Assembly: GCA_028023455.1 (NCBI GenBank)
Contig: JAQFVV010007243.1
Location: forward strand, 1 to 64,000
Direction of reading: 5' to 3'
Length of the DNA stretch: 64,000 nt
Source of the DNA: Epiperipatus broadwayi
Lineage: Eukaryota; Onychophora; Udeonychophora; Euonychophora; Peripatidae
Numbering within the stretch: position 1 is the first letter of the stretch; each line of letters opens with the position of its first letter. The notes beneath the pieces were generated by a model. The model was not told the DNA's origin and made no database searches. It saw only the letters and a program-made list of their open reading frames with translations. Positions 48,220-60,067 of the stretch are shown here, piece by piece. A program made the translations under genes and the position numbers.

Positions 48220-49270
48220 TGTAGTACACACCTATATGTATGTGTTACATGAGACATTTAAAAATATTCACAAAAAAAGTAATAGTCTGTTAGTTCAATA
48301 AATAAAAATCTATTAGGAATTAAACAAAAGGTATTCTGATCTCAAATTAATAAATAAAGTAAACATATTTTAGCAAAAGAAGAAAGATAATTAAAGAATA
48401 TTGTAATGTTGGAATTTTTTTACAAAACAGTTTTATCAGTTCTTTTAATTAAAAGAGAAAAAATTCCAAAATCTGACAATGGAAATAAAAATAATATAAA
48501 CTAAATTGTAAATTAAAAACTGTTTAATTAGAAAAATTATGATCTAAGAAAGATCATAATACTTTTGTAAGCTGTCTTCTCAGGAGGGATTAAGTTTTAC
48601 CATAAATCAGTAATATTTCCAACTGATTAGATTTGTTGTGGTTAAGAATAAAAGAGTACTAATCAGAAAAAGAAGTTTGAATTAATGATGTAAGTAACCT
48701 CAGACAATGAGTTTGTCAAGGATGTAAAAGTTACTGAATTTCTATTATATTCAATCTGCTGAGACTTCCTGATTGTGCTGTGGAAATGTTTGCTGTCCTT
48801 TTTACTCTACTGTAATTTGTTTATATTAAAAGTAGTGCTATCACTCACTTTACTAACTGTCTATACTAATTTTGCTGATTTCTTCATAGAGAACAACAAG
48901 TTCGCTCATCAGTAATATATTAATATTTTTGTGGATGTCTTAACATCATTATTCATTGCTAAGATAGAAAGAAGAGGTTTATTTGGTGTTCACTGCCCTG
49001 TTATATCACATGACTGCCTGAAATGTAATAAATATCCTTGAGAACCATGGCTGAGATACCTTCTCATCATTATAGAATATTACAGAACAAGGCCATGTTG
49101 ATATATGTTGCCCTGGAAAAAAGTATCAAGCTGTTAAAAGAATCCAGGAAGGTCAGCTATGAACTCAATCAACATCCAAAAAGACAGAAGTGCATTCCTG
49201 AAAAACTATTAATATATATGGTAATTTAAAATCTAGACAAATCTTATTCTTTTTACCAACTTTTATAAAA
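48220..49270 (+). repeat. 3' LTR of the gypsy fossil (inferred, truncated)
   Basis: It starts TGTAGTACAC right after the purine tract and follows the left copy (39411-40440) for about 1 kb, then diverges abruptly after 'cttttataaaacta'. The right half of the LTR is therefore missing or replaced. A frame at 49038-49229 (63 codons) lies in repeat sequence and is not a gene. Confidence 0.55.
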
Positions 49271-50090
49271 CTAATGCAGAATTTATCATCATATTAAGTT
49301 AAATAAAATTTGGATATATGTATTTATTTCTGTGTTCTCAAATAATATAGTGTGGTTCCTTACAATATATAAAAAACTGGCATGTGATTCTGATTAACTT
49401 CATGTATATTTACTCCTGGTATAAATAAAAGATTATTTAGATAAAGCATTACATTATTTAAAATTTAAGTAGTGTATCAAATAAAAATATTTATTTGAGA
49501 TTAAGATGAAAACATTGAAATTGTACTGGGGATTTATCATGCATTATATTAGAATAGAACTTGATCTATAATGTATTTACTAATTAATATGAATAATCTA
49601 TACTGGACCAAGTGAACTACTAATTAACATTAGCATTTGCTTAATTTATGCTTTATTTAAAAGGTATCCACTTTTAGCTTAGCTTTCAATATTATATAAA
49701 TCAGATTAGATACTATTTTATGAATAGAAATTTTAAGATTCACAATTTCTCTCAATCTCCACCAGTATCTAAGCATGAAAATGTATAAATCAAAGCATAT
49801 AAAAGTAACAATATTAAAATAGTTAGGAAATAAAATTCAAATGATTAAACTTTCAGGTAAATGGAAAGATTCAAGAAATATTGTTAGCATTGTTACTTAT
49901 AAGTAAAGCTTTATATTTTAAATATAACCAGGAGCTTCAAAATAGTTAAAATATCATATTCTACCATCTTTCAAACAAATACTATAGAATATTATAATTA
50001 CATTGATGATATAATTGTAATGTAAAACTCTTAAATACTTAGGCATATTCTGTCAACCTTTGAGATATTTAGACATACTCCTTCAGAGAA
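49271..50090. other. AT-rich stretch, nothing recognised
   Basis: No repeat partner in the window and no coding block. Confidence 0.35.
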
Positions 50091-51450
50091 ACTATGGCAT
50101 CTAGAATACTCGATATGCATCAAACCTCTCACACTTCACAGATTCACATACCCCAAATCAACCTCCCTTCAGTCTGACAAACTTGCAGATCTATCTTCCT
50201 TTCTATATCATAATCACCTACTACACAAACATGAATCCTCCCATAAAGCAAATATAGAACTATATTTAGAAGGTTTAACAGATCAGATCGAAGTGCAGCC
50301 ACCTAACAAGAAAATGCAGACAATTCTACCACAAATTAAAATTCAAACCCTCAGCAATGATAGACCATCACCACTTTTGTCACACATCTCCACACTAACA
50401 AAATATTTAACAAAACATTTTTCTCAATATTTCATCTAAGTTTTCATAATCTTCTATCAACCAAATAGACTAATCAATAATTCCAAGGATAAACTTGAAC
50501 CTGGAACTATATTTAGAAGGTTTAACATCCATCAGATTGAAGTACAGCCACCTAACAAGAAAATGCAGACAATTCTACCACAAATTAAAATTCAAACCCT
50601 CAGCAATGATAGACAATCACCACTTTTGTCACACATCTCCACACTAACAAAATATTTAACAAAACATTTTTCTCAATATTTCATCTAAGTTTTCATAATC
50701 TTCTATCAACCAAATAGACTAATCAATAATTCCAAGGATAAACTTGAACCTGGAACTATATTTAGAAGGTTTAACATCCATCAGATTGAAGTACAGCCAC
50801 CTAACAAGAAAATGCAGACAATTCTACCACAAATTAAATTCAAACCCTCAGCAATGATAGAGCATCACCACTTTTGTCACACATCTCCACACTAACAAAA
50901 TATTTAACAAAACATTTTTCTCAATATTTCATCTAAGTTTTCATATTCTTCTATCAACCAAATAGACTAATCAATAATTCCAAGGATAAACTTGAACCTG
51001 ACTTCACACCAGCACCATGCAGAAAATTAAATTCCCTCATAATGGATGTGAATCAAGATAATATTGAGAATCTTGAGCATCCCTATCTACATGCCTTCCA
51101 TAACATCAATATTTACATAAAAGAACATCTGACAAGTCAGAATATCTCTTATCTTCCTAGAACACCAGAAAACAACAGGACACCTATTTAATCCTACTTT
51201 GTATGTATTATAATACATTGAAAGTAATGACAGGAAGGATAAAATTAGAGCAGCTTGGTATATAGCCAACAATACTAATGCTATAAATCATAATGAAGTA
51301 TGCTTTCCCCTCTCCAAAAAAAATGGACACTCCAATTTATGTAAATTTGAATACCATCAGCCAGATATATATATCTGTCAATACTTTTTTTCATATTCTG
51401 ATCGTGTTATAATTATGAGAATACTATAAGTTCTTGAAAGCACTCAGCCA
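50091..51450 (+). pseudogene. Penelope-like element remnant, RT tail and GIY-YIG end
   Basis: Around 50930-51010 a frame reads RLINNSKDKLEPDFTP, aligning with FINNSMDRITPELIP of the 60 kb element just ahead of its GIY-YIG domain. At 51270-51330 the text for INHNEVCFPLSK parallels the terminal INRKDTCFSLSK of the 46 kb copy. A block 'cttgaaagcactcag' at 51433-51447 resembles the conserved arm motif (ctttgaaagcgctcag) of the 46 kb element. The nuclease core itself is badly degraded. The 5' part is occupied by a 249 bp triplication. Confidence 0.55.
50257..51001. repeat. three-copy tandem repeat, ~249 bp unit
   Basis: Units begin 'gaactatatttagaaggttt' at 50257, 50504 and 50753. Aligned at 'cagccacctaacaagaaaat' (50296, 50545, 50794) the period is exactly 249 bp. 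The units are almost identical (for example 'gaccatc', 'gacaatc' and 'gagcatc' at one site). The first unit differs most near its start. The period is a multiple of three, and the units lie in a PLE remnant. Confidence 0.95.
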
Positions 51451-52015
51451 TTGTATCATTGCTTTTTTCAGCTTCTCTATTGCTGTGTTTTAGTGCACTC
51501 AAAATATATTAATCTTAACTTGTTTATCATTTTGTTATAGTTTAGATATATAAGTATATACTGAAGTTTTTGTTTTTAATAGTGCACCTTTCTCCAACCA
51601 TCAATCAGCACAACCATCCAAAACATCCTCTCTTACTATGCATGTACTTTGGAGCTACTCACTTTCCAGTTAAGTTAAATATAAAGATGTGGAATACCTT
51701 AAATCCATATATTAAATTATATTTAAAACTATCATTCCATATTATATATCCTGAAACATATGAACAATGATATCTGAAAAAGAACAATGATCACAACAAT
51801 GCACATGCTGAATCAGTATTCAGCATAACACTATATCATGAAAGTATATAACAAATCAAATAAATTAACAATTCTTTTAAATTGCAATCTGCAATCTAAA
51901 TTACAAAATTACTGAAAAAGATAGACTGATTGAAAGAAATCTGATATTATTCCCAATAATTGCTTGGAGATTATAGAGTGTAACTCAGAAATACTGTGAT
52001 TTAGTTGATTGCCTA
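51451..52015. other. AT-rich stretch, nothing recognised
   Basis: A 66-codon frame at 51570-51770 shows no recognisable domain. Confidence 0.3.
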
Positions 52016-52144
52016 TATAGATAGACAGGTTGGTAGTTAGTAGATAAGTAAGTATGCAGATAGCTAAGAAGGTAGGTAGGTGAGTAGGTAGCTAAGTAGG
52101 TAGATGGATGGATGGGTAGGTGAGTGGGTAGGTATGTAGGTGCA
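52016..52144. repeat. degenerate (GGTA)n/(GATA)n tetranucleotide array
   Basis: Starting 'tatagatagacagg', the stretch is built of GGTA, GATA, AGTA and GGTG steps (ggtaggtaggtgagtaggta and similar) for about 125 bp. Confidence 0.85.
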
Positions 52145-52504
52145 TACTATTTGTTGACATGCAAATATTATAAATCAATATAATAAATGCTGGAATATTT
52201 CAGCAGTACAACCTGTATTTATAAGCAAAAAGTCTGTAAAACATAGCATAGATAAAAAGTAGTCTCTTACTTATAAGCCACAAGTTAAGTATTTTGATAT
52301 TCAGTCTATTGTAAACATGATGTATGACACTAAATAAATTAAAATATTACTAGCTAATAAACATATTTCATTTTTAATATACAAAGCATGATTGATAAAT
52401 AATCAAGTAAATCAATACAAAAAATACTGCTTTATTCAGAGTTTGTATTTAGAAATGCAAATAATGCTCTTGAAGTAATATTCTAGCATTAATTGTATTG
52501 AGTT

Positions 52505-53190
52505 ATATGTGTGTGTGGAAATCCCAATACTATAAATTTTATTGAAGATGAGTTAAATAGTTTGAATGGCTTGAAATGTACTATAGAAAAGGAACAGGAC
52601 AAAAGTATTAGGTATTTGGATTTAATTATTACAACAGATAAGAGTATGTTAAGTTATAAATTAATAATCAAACCATTGCAAAAAAGGGTTATATAAATTG
52701 TAAATAAAAAGTACCAATTATGCATAGGAATGCAAAGTTTAGATTTTTTTCAATTTCATAATAAAAAATTGTCATTATCAATATGTTAAATTAAAAATAA
52801 TGCGAAATTTGCCAAGGAATTGCTTGAACTTAGTTATAAGATTCAATCAATTAACAATACTTTATGTCAATTTAAAAAGAGGTATAATGAGTTAACAAAG
52901 TTGAAGATTGATAATAAAACACGAATACCAAATCCATATATTTCAAATGTTCAAGTGAAATTTTTTAAGGGTATATATAAGAACATGTTTAATGTTTCAT
53001 TTTTTGTTGCAAATAATGTTAATAAATTAGTGACTAATTCTAAAAATATTATACCTGTCAAGCAGAAAAAGAACTGATTTTGTGCAGGGTGTGCATCTAT
53101 CTTTGAAATGATTAAAAGAAGAATTAAATAAGGACATAAAGCCAGCCAGAGATTTATGAAAATAAGTACATCTAGCTTAGGATGATTTAC
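52505..53190 (+). pseudogene. Penelope-like element fragment, RT C-terminal region
   Basis: A 61-codon frame at 52511-52696 reads FIEDELNSLNGLKCTIEKEQ and then RYLDLIITTDKS, the PLE RT block 'F...LN.....i.FT.E.E....l.FLDl.i.r'. The next frame (52820-53077, 85 codons) continues with a Lys/Asn-rich linker ending IYKNMFNVSFFVANNVNKLV, matching the 'l...gi.v.y...n.l..l' segment before the nuclease. The GIY-YIG domain is not present. Stops and frameshifts lie between the frames. Confidence 0.6.
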
Positions 53191-56100
53191 ATTATTATAG
53201 ATATAGCCATTATATAATGGTGATTTAATATATTTATATGGAAGTACAATGTGATTTTATATATAATTCAATTTTCTCTAATTTTCATTTTTTATAATTT
53301 CATTACACTGTTATTTTTAAAATAGAAAGCATTAGTTATGTCCATTTTTTGATAATTTTGAACTTGAATGGACAGCATAGTTTTTTTCAATTCATATACT
53401 TATAGTCACCTGATACAGAAAAGAATTCAAAGTGTTTCTAAGTGATAGACCACAGTAACTTATTAGGATAGAATAAATATATAACGAATAATAACAATAA
53501 TAGACAAATTACTCTTTTGAATAAAGAAGTTATCAACAGAAGACAGAGAAGCATTCTTACCTCAAAACAAAACTGATATGTGCTAGACAATATTTTTGGT
53601 CAATCCAGAGAAATGTGACAATGATTATTGTTAGAGAAATATAATCATTTCTTCAGTATTATTTCAATGAGATTACAGTTTGAATAATGATAACATGTAA
53701 ATTTATGGCAATGGATGGTTCAGACACTAGTCTAGTTATTTCCAATAATATGATGGATTATTTTTATTATTATTCTTATACAGGAAAATATTAGCAGATC
53801 TTGGCATCAGTTTACTTCAGGTACATTATGATATACTAATATATTAAAAATTTTGATTATCATATGATCAACTTCAACATTCATGATCTAATATTTTGTT
53901 TATCCAGTCAAATGTAAATATCTGTTACAGATTAATTTCTTATATAAAATACCAGTTTTATCTGTTATCTGACTGAATGTTTGTCCACAATGCTGTTTAA
54001 TTGGTTACTTTAACTTACTTTGACAAATTTGACAGTGATGAAAAAAAACGATAATTAACTAAATTGTAATTTATATTATGACTATTTTATGGAAGGGAAA
54101 TAATTCCACCCCTTATATTTAATAATCTGTAATTTTTATTACAAAGTGCATTTTATGTGAAGGAAGTAATTCCACTATTAATAGAAAACAGAAAAAAAAT
54201 AAGTACATGTGCTTTTAACTACAATACAGAGCTGAATAGGTATAGTATTTAAATCATAAAGAAAATGTGATTACAGTACATAAATTTATGTTTGAAATGT
54301 GATATTTAATGAGGGGAAAAATAGGTGCTATAGTATTGTATTTACATTTAGTTTTGGTTAGCATATAACTGAAGTCATGTAGTTTGATATTCTGCCATTA
54401 ATAGTTTTCTGTAACACTGTCAAATTCACATACCAAATATAACAGGTATTTAAACATTTTAATTTTAATTTAGAGGCTTCATGTGATTATGAGCATTTTA
54501 TTCAAAGCAAGTAATTCTGCAAAGCAAAAAAAAAAAGATAAAGCAACCAATTAAAAAAACAGCCTTTACATAGGCCAGTTACATTTTGTAATTATAATAA
54601 AAACAGTAAGTAAAATTTAGAAGTACTTTCAGTTAATTTTTTCATTGTTATTACTAATATTTTCTATTAATACTTAATAGCTTCATTTATTAGTATTACA
54701 AATATCAAATTAATTTACATTCATATTATCAAAATATATTTAAAATATTTTAATGTAGCAGAAGTACAGATGATTAGTAAAGTATTGAGTGAAGTATCAT
54801 ATATCTATGTCAGACACTAAACTTACATTTGCATTATTTATATATTATAAATATATTTTAAGTTTCTAATATTATCATTTTTTTAAAGACTGATTATTAC
54901 TCAACATATATTTTATCATTTCATATTTAAGATTACATTACTCAGTTGCATTTATGATGAGACATGATTTTGAGATACTGGGTTGCTGCTTTATAAAATC
55001 TCCAAATTTTGTAATTGGTGTGTTCTATAAGATTTTGAGAGTCTGAATATTGTATAGTGTTTAAAATATTATATTTCTATCAATAGAACTTAAAATAATG
55101 AGCAGTATATAATGCTAATGTTTAAAGAAAATAACTTCTTTATTTTTTATTTTTATGTATTAAACTTATTATTATTGTATTCAGTAATATCATAAAGAAA
55201 ATAAATATTATAGTAAGTTTACAAAACCATGGTGTACATTTTTTAAAAATAAAAACAATTTTATAAAACTTTATCATCAGAAATACCCTGAATATACATT
55301 GATTAAAGCACAGGGAGTATATTATAAAACTGTTTCCATCAACAGTTAATTTTGAAGTCGTAGTGTTTATTTGATTATTATTGAATTGATAGCTGAAATA
55401 GAAAATAAGTTCATTATACACAGAACTTACTAACAAAACTACATATTGTGCAGCATTGTTATTCATAAAAAATTATATGAATGTATTCACTGAGTATATA
55501 TTTAGATTTTAAAAGATGGGGCAATTGGCTTCACGATATCGACGCATAAAGCATCTCTATCCATTAAAATGAAAATATTAAAGATTTCTATATCAAGATA
55601 AAAACTTTGTATGTGCACAGATAAACTAAAATATATTATAAATAACAAATCACGTTTAATTAATTGTATTCAGTAAATTCTTTTCGGCATCAATTGATAT
55701 GTGTTTATATTTAGATGTATATATTTTTATATGAAATAAATTCGAAGCAAAAGTCATCTTAGGCACATCTGTTATATTCTAAATTTTGCATAATTTTTAT
55801 TGGAATTATAATAAGCATGTTTTTGTCTGTTTAAAAATCCTATTAAATAAGAATAATAATAAGTGAATGATTAGTTTCTTGAGAGGTTATTGATATTCAA
55901 TGATCAAACTGACAAATTATTTTTAGTTATAGATTAAAATAAATATATGCAATCTGACAATTGAAATCTGATAAATAATATCTTAACTTCACTAGTCTTA
56001 TTTTATATGGCCGATGAAGAAGCGCTAGTTTTACCGTAGACTGTTTAAACTGTCTTTAATAAAGAAATAAATACTGAATATATATATATAAATTTTATTA

Positions 56101-57400
56101 AATTAAAAAAATGTTTGGTTGAATTAAGCGAATATATATATTGCATGCACAATTTTCTCTAGTAAATCTATTAATCTTTACATTTTATTTCTACAAAATG
56201 TATAAATTTAATTTGAGCCTCTATATTTCAATAATATATTTATTATATTTGTTTTTGCATTTCTGAAGTTAATTCCTTTAAAATGATTTTAAAAACTGTA
56301 TATATTGTATCTTGTTATTATTTTTTTTAATTTATCAAAAATTATTAATGGTTTTAAAAACTGTTGTGTAATTGCAGTTTATTATCTCAGTTATACCTCT
56401 AACTCGCTTCATCAACTCTGTCATGTGATGGGTTAGTGACTGATGGATTCAGTCATTTAATAACAAAGCAATTGAGTTTCTCCTCCCTCTTTGCTCATCT
56501 TTTTTATGAATTGTGAGAAACATAAAGTTGGAAAAAATGGAGTGTCCTCTAAGCATTTAATCTGTCTAAATCAAATTCTAATTTTACTGCTCTTTCAATG
56601 AACCCACTTTTTTGAGTTTTTCATCATATCCATCGTAGCTTTCAGGTCATAGAAGAACAAAAGAAATTTGACCTAAACATTTTTGCATAATTTTTTTTTC
56701 TTCTATTCTATTTTATCTTTTATCGGCTTCAAACTTGCGGAAACGAAAAAGGATTTACGATAGGAAACTAGCAATGGAAAAGGGTCTGGTGCAAGGTGAA
56801 TTGATTTGGTTAAAGTCTTGATAATAAAAGAATTTTCCGTAATTATGCATACAAATATACACGCATGTGTGAATGTATGTATATATGTTAACATACATGT
56901 GTATATACATATCACAGATAAATTTCTTCATATATATATAATTGCTAAGAGTTTGTATATTTACGTAAAAAATTGATATATGTAATGATCTAAGAATCTC
57001 AAGAGATGTATATGTATATGAAAAAGTTTGGTGATAATAAAAGGTTTTATTTGCATTATGAATGCATTTAAAGTAGATTTAAATAAGTATTAAAGATACA
57101 TTTGTACTTATCACTTTATATAACTTTTTTTTTTTTAAACCAATAAAGAACTGTCTTTTTAAAATCGACTTTATCCATTTATTACGTATGCATACCGTAG
57201 CTGTATGATGGCTTAACTATATTGTGATTAAAATTAAACAGTTTTTAATTATATAAATGTCGTTTTCTATTATGTATGTATTGTCATGTGTATATGTTGT
57301 TGTGTGTGTACGCAGTACTATCTTGCACGTTTAACAAAAAATATGATTGTTTTTCTGCAGAATAGAAAATATTAAGAATAGGATTTGATAAGATAAAACA
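53191..57400. other. AT-rich stretch, no gene recognised
   Basis: Long low-complexity DNA with scattered short frames. The largest, 108 codons on the minus strand at 55140-55466, is Phe/Ile/Asn-rich without a domain. Around 56013-56070 a more mixed stretch (cgatgaagaagcgctag) ends in 'ctttaataaagaaataaata', a possible 3' end of some transcript or repeat. Nothing firmer was seen. Confidence 0.3.
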
Positions 57401-57469
57401 AAGATAACATTTTCTAGTAGATTTCCAAATGCTTGAGTGAAATGAAATCTGGTCTACAAATCAATGAAG

Positions 57470-57690
57470 CAGATATAATGTTATCTTTTTTGTTTATTGT
57501 TGATGATGTAATTTTTTATATTAAGTGCTAATGCTAATGAACTGAAAATCTAGATTTGAAAAATTGGCAATCATTGTTAAAAAAGATAAATAAAAGCATA
57601 CAATATTTTGAAAAGTCCATAAAAGTCATAATGATATTTTTTTAAAAAATGAATTTGAAGTGACTTTTAAATAGAGAATAAACGTATTTT
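57470..57690 (+). pseudogene. possible non-LTR RT fragment
   Basis: A frame reads SFLFIVDDVIFYI at about 57484-57522, then LDLKNWQSLLKKIN. This resembles the 'l.fADDi.l....e.l...l..w' block of LINE RTs, with V in place of A before DD. No other RT block could be placed around it, so this may be chance. Confidence 0.25.
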
Positions 57691-57699
57691 ATAAAATTG

Positions 57700-59300
57700 A
57701 ATTTAAAAGTCATATATAAATAATTATGTAAACTCATTAACATTACCTGTAATAAGTAAAGGAAGTGCTAAATATCTTATACCTTGAATGTTCTAGTTGC
57801 TCTAGCAATACGAAACGAATGGGTTTTAGCTCTTGTAATATACTAAATGGATTTTTGGGAGAGAAAAATGGCAGAAGATTTAACAATTTGTTAATCTGAT
57901 GGTTTATAGATACATTGATTAAATATTGTTTGAGATCAAAAAATAATAGAAAATTAATATGACTACTTCCACAAATGATAAAATTGGTAGGTAAATTAAA
58001 AGAGTTTCAAAAAATCTGATAATTAATCAAGTTCATATACAAATTTCTTATTATGTTGATATAAATTTAAAAAAACCCCTATATGGTTAATGGTTTTCAA
58101 ACTCCTAAGTAGAATATAGGATACAGCAGTTCTTTCATTTAACCATACAGATTATATAAATACTTTCCTCAACTAAAAATCAAACTAGAAACATTTTGTC
58201 TTTTGACATAAAAAAGGATTATTTATTGTATATTCTATAAATAAAAAAAGATGAAAAAGATGATTATTAAGAAAATTATATATAAATAAAAATATTTATT
58301 GGATTAGATTGCTTTTTTAAATGCATAATATTTATTTAAATAATTAGTAAATGAGTGTTGCTATCTTGCTAAGATTTGAGTTAACATTGGGATGGAGAAT
58401 TCACTGTATCAGATTGGCTGATGATATGATAGAAATTGCAATCTTAACATTATCTAGTAAATATAATAGTTAAAATTCATAATAAGTTTAGGATGTGAAT
58501 AAATACAACTTAAATTAGAATATTCAAATTAGATGTAAAGAATGAAATTGCTATTTACACAAGAAGTATGTAGAAAGTAATTTTAAAGAAAAGCCTCTAA
58601 AGTTAGAGAAAAAAAAGATGTATAAAGTGCTTTGTTTAGAATATTGTTTTTGTGATACAAAAGCTAGTATACAATTAAAAAAAAACAATATTAATACTCC
58701 TAAGATGCATATCAAAAATAAAATAAAGAGGATTAACTGTTAGAATAAAGATATAAGCATTGATTAAATCAAAATATTATTTAAAGAAAAAAAAAATCAA
58801 GTTAGACATATATTTTAAAAGTGCATTTATTTATTTACAATATTATTTACTAAATTGACATAAGTAACAACACTGAAATATTATTTGTTAAAACAATGTG
58901 CAAGTTGTTTTGTACAACAACATTTACACTTTAAAACTAAAATGTTTCACATTGAGATAATAGTATTGAAAGAGAAATTGCATTACAAATATATAGAGAT
59001 AAGCATTAAAAAATTTGTGCAAAGAAACAGAATAAAATTAGAAAAAGAAATAATTGTTTATGATGTAACAAAAACAATTAACTATGAGCAACTGAAAAGA
59101 TGGTCAGAAGAAGGAAGACTTGGGGAAGAGGGTTAATGTGGAAAACTTCTATTTTGGTAGATAATTAATAATAGATAATATTTTTTTAGCAGGCCAAGTT
59201 GCCAAAATTATACAGAAAATGAAATCAACATTACCTGATGAACATATTTTGAAAAAAGAATTACCAATGCAATAAAATAGTTTCATAGCATAATTAATTT
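57700..59300. other. AT-rich stretch with one unassigned frame
   Basis: The frame at 58885-59136 (83 codons) contains KLHYKYIEISIKKFVQRNRI and ends in a Glu/Arg/Gly-rich tail. Its composition is more protein-like than its neighbours, but no family was recognised and no promoter or splice context is evident. Confidence 0.25.
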
Positions 59301-59308
59301 TAGTTTAT

Positions 59309-59411
<103 letters not shown>

Positions 59412-59604
59412 GCTTTGAATAAAATCAGAATTGAATAAAATCATTAAATAACTGTTTTATTAAGTTTATTTATTTTTGATCTATTAATTACCACTGATGG
59501 TCAAATGTTATTTCTTGAGTATAGTATTATTTTATTTATTTAGTTGGAAGTGATGCTTTTTATGCAGTTAATAGGATTTTTTGCAACAAATATATAAGTC
59601 TAGG

Positions 59605-59705
59605 TTTAATATCATCATCATAATTTTCAAGTATTATTGATCCACTACAAGTTGAAGGTTTTTCCAAGTTCAATTCATCTCTGATAATCTAGGTCTAACA
59701 CATCT
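59605..59705 (-). repeat. short dispersed repeat (SINE-like), copy 2
   Basis: Diverged copy of 24825-24950, again preceded by a (CAT)n stretch: 'ttcaagtattattgatccac', 'gaaggtttttccaagttcaa', 'catctctgat'. Confidence 0.5.
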
Positions 59706-59849
59706 TAATATAAATTAGAACTTTTTAAAAATATACTGTGTTGTCTATTTATATCAAAACAGATTTTAATATATATTTACTAATTTAACATATGTTAACA
59801 TAATAATATTGAGAACTAGGGCAAATGTGTCAATATAAGGTTTTTATGT

Positions 59850-59996
59850 CAAATTCAGATTTTTGCAAACCAAATTCAGATTTTTGCAAACCAAATTCAG
59901 GTTTTTGTAAATCAAATTCAGATTTTTTTAGTTCAAATTCAAGTTTTTGCAAATAAAAATCAATTTTTTATAAATTAGATTCAGTTTTTTGTAAAT
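59850..59996. repeat. seven-unit 21 bp tandem repeat
   Basis: Exact period of 21 bp with units starting at 59850, 59871, 59892, 59913, 59934, 59955 and 59976. The first two are identical (caaattcagatttttgcaaa plus c) and later units are increasingly diverged. An ATG at 59846 opens a 36-codon frame reading a PNSDFCK-type heptapeptide to a stop at about 59956. Expression is unproven. Confidence 0.9.
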
Positions 59997-60067
59997 TTTA
60001 TTAATAAAAACAGTGAAACAATTATAAATGATTGAATTATTTACTTCATTAAATTGTAAATACTATA

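Noticed and set aside
52016-52144. CRISPR-like array
   Set aside because: It is a degenerate tetranucleotide run without spacers, in a eukaryotic context.
55140-55466. 108-codon minus-strand frame
   Set aside because: Phe/Ile/Asn-rich low-complexity composition, no domain, no start context and no conservation evidence.
56013-56060. Hammerhead ribozyme (cgatgaagaagcgctag...), considered because PLE and other retroelements carry them
   Set aside because: The conserved GAAA core half and a proper stem II could not be found, and no PLE coding remains adjoin it.
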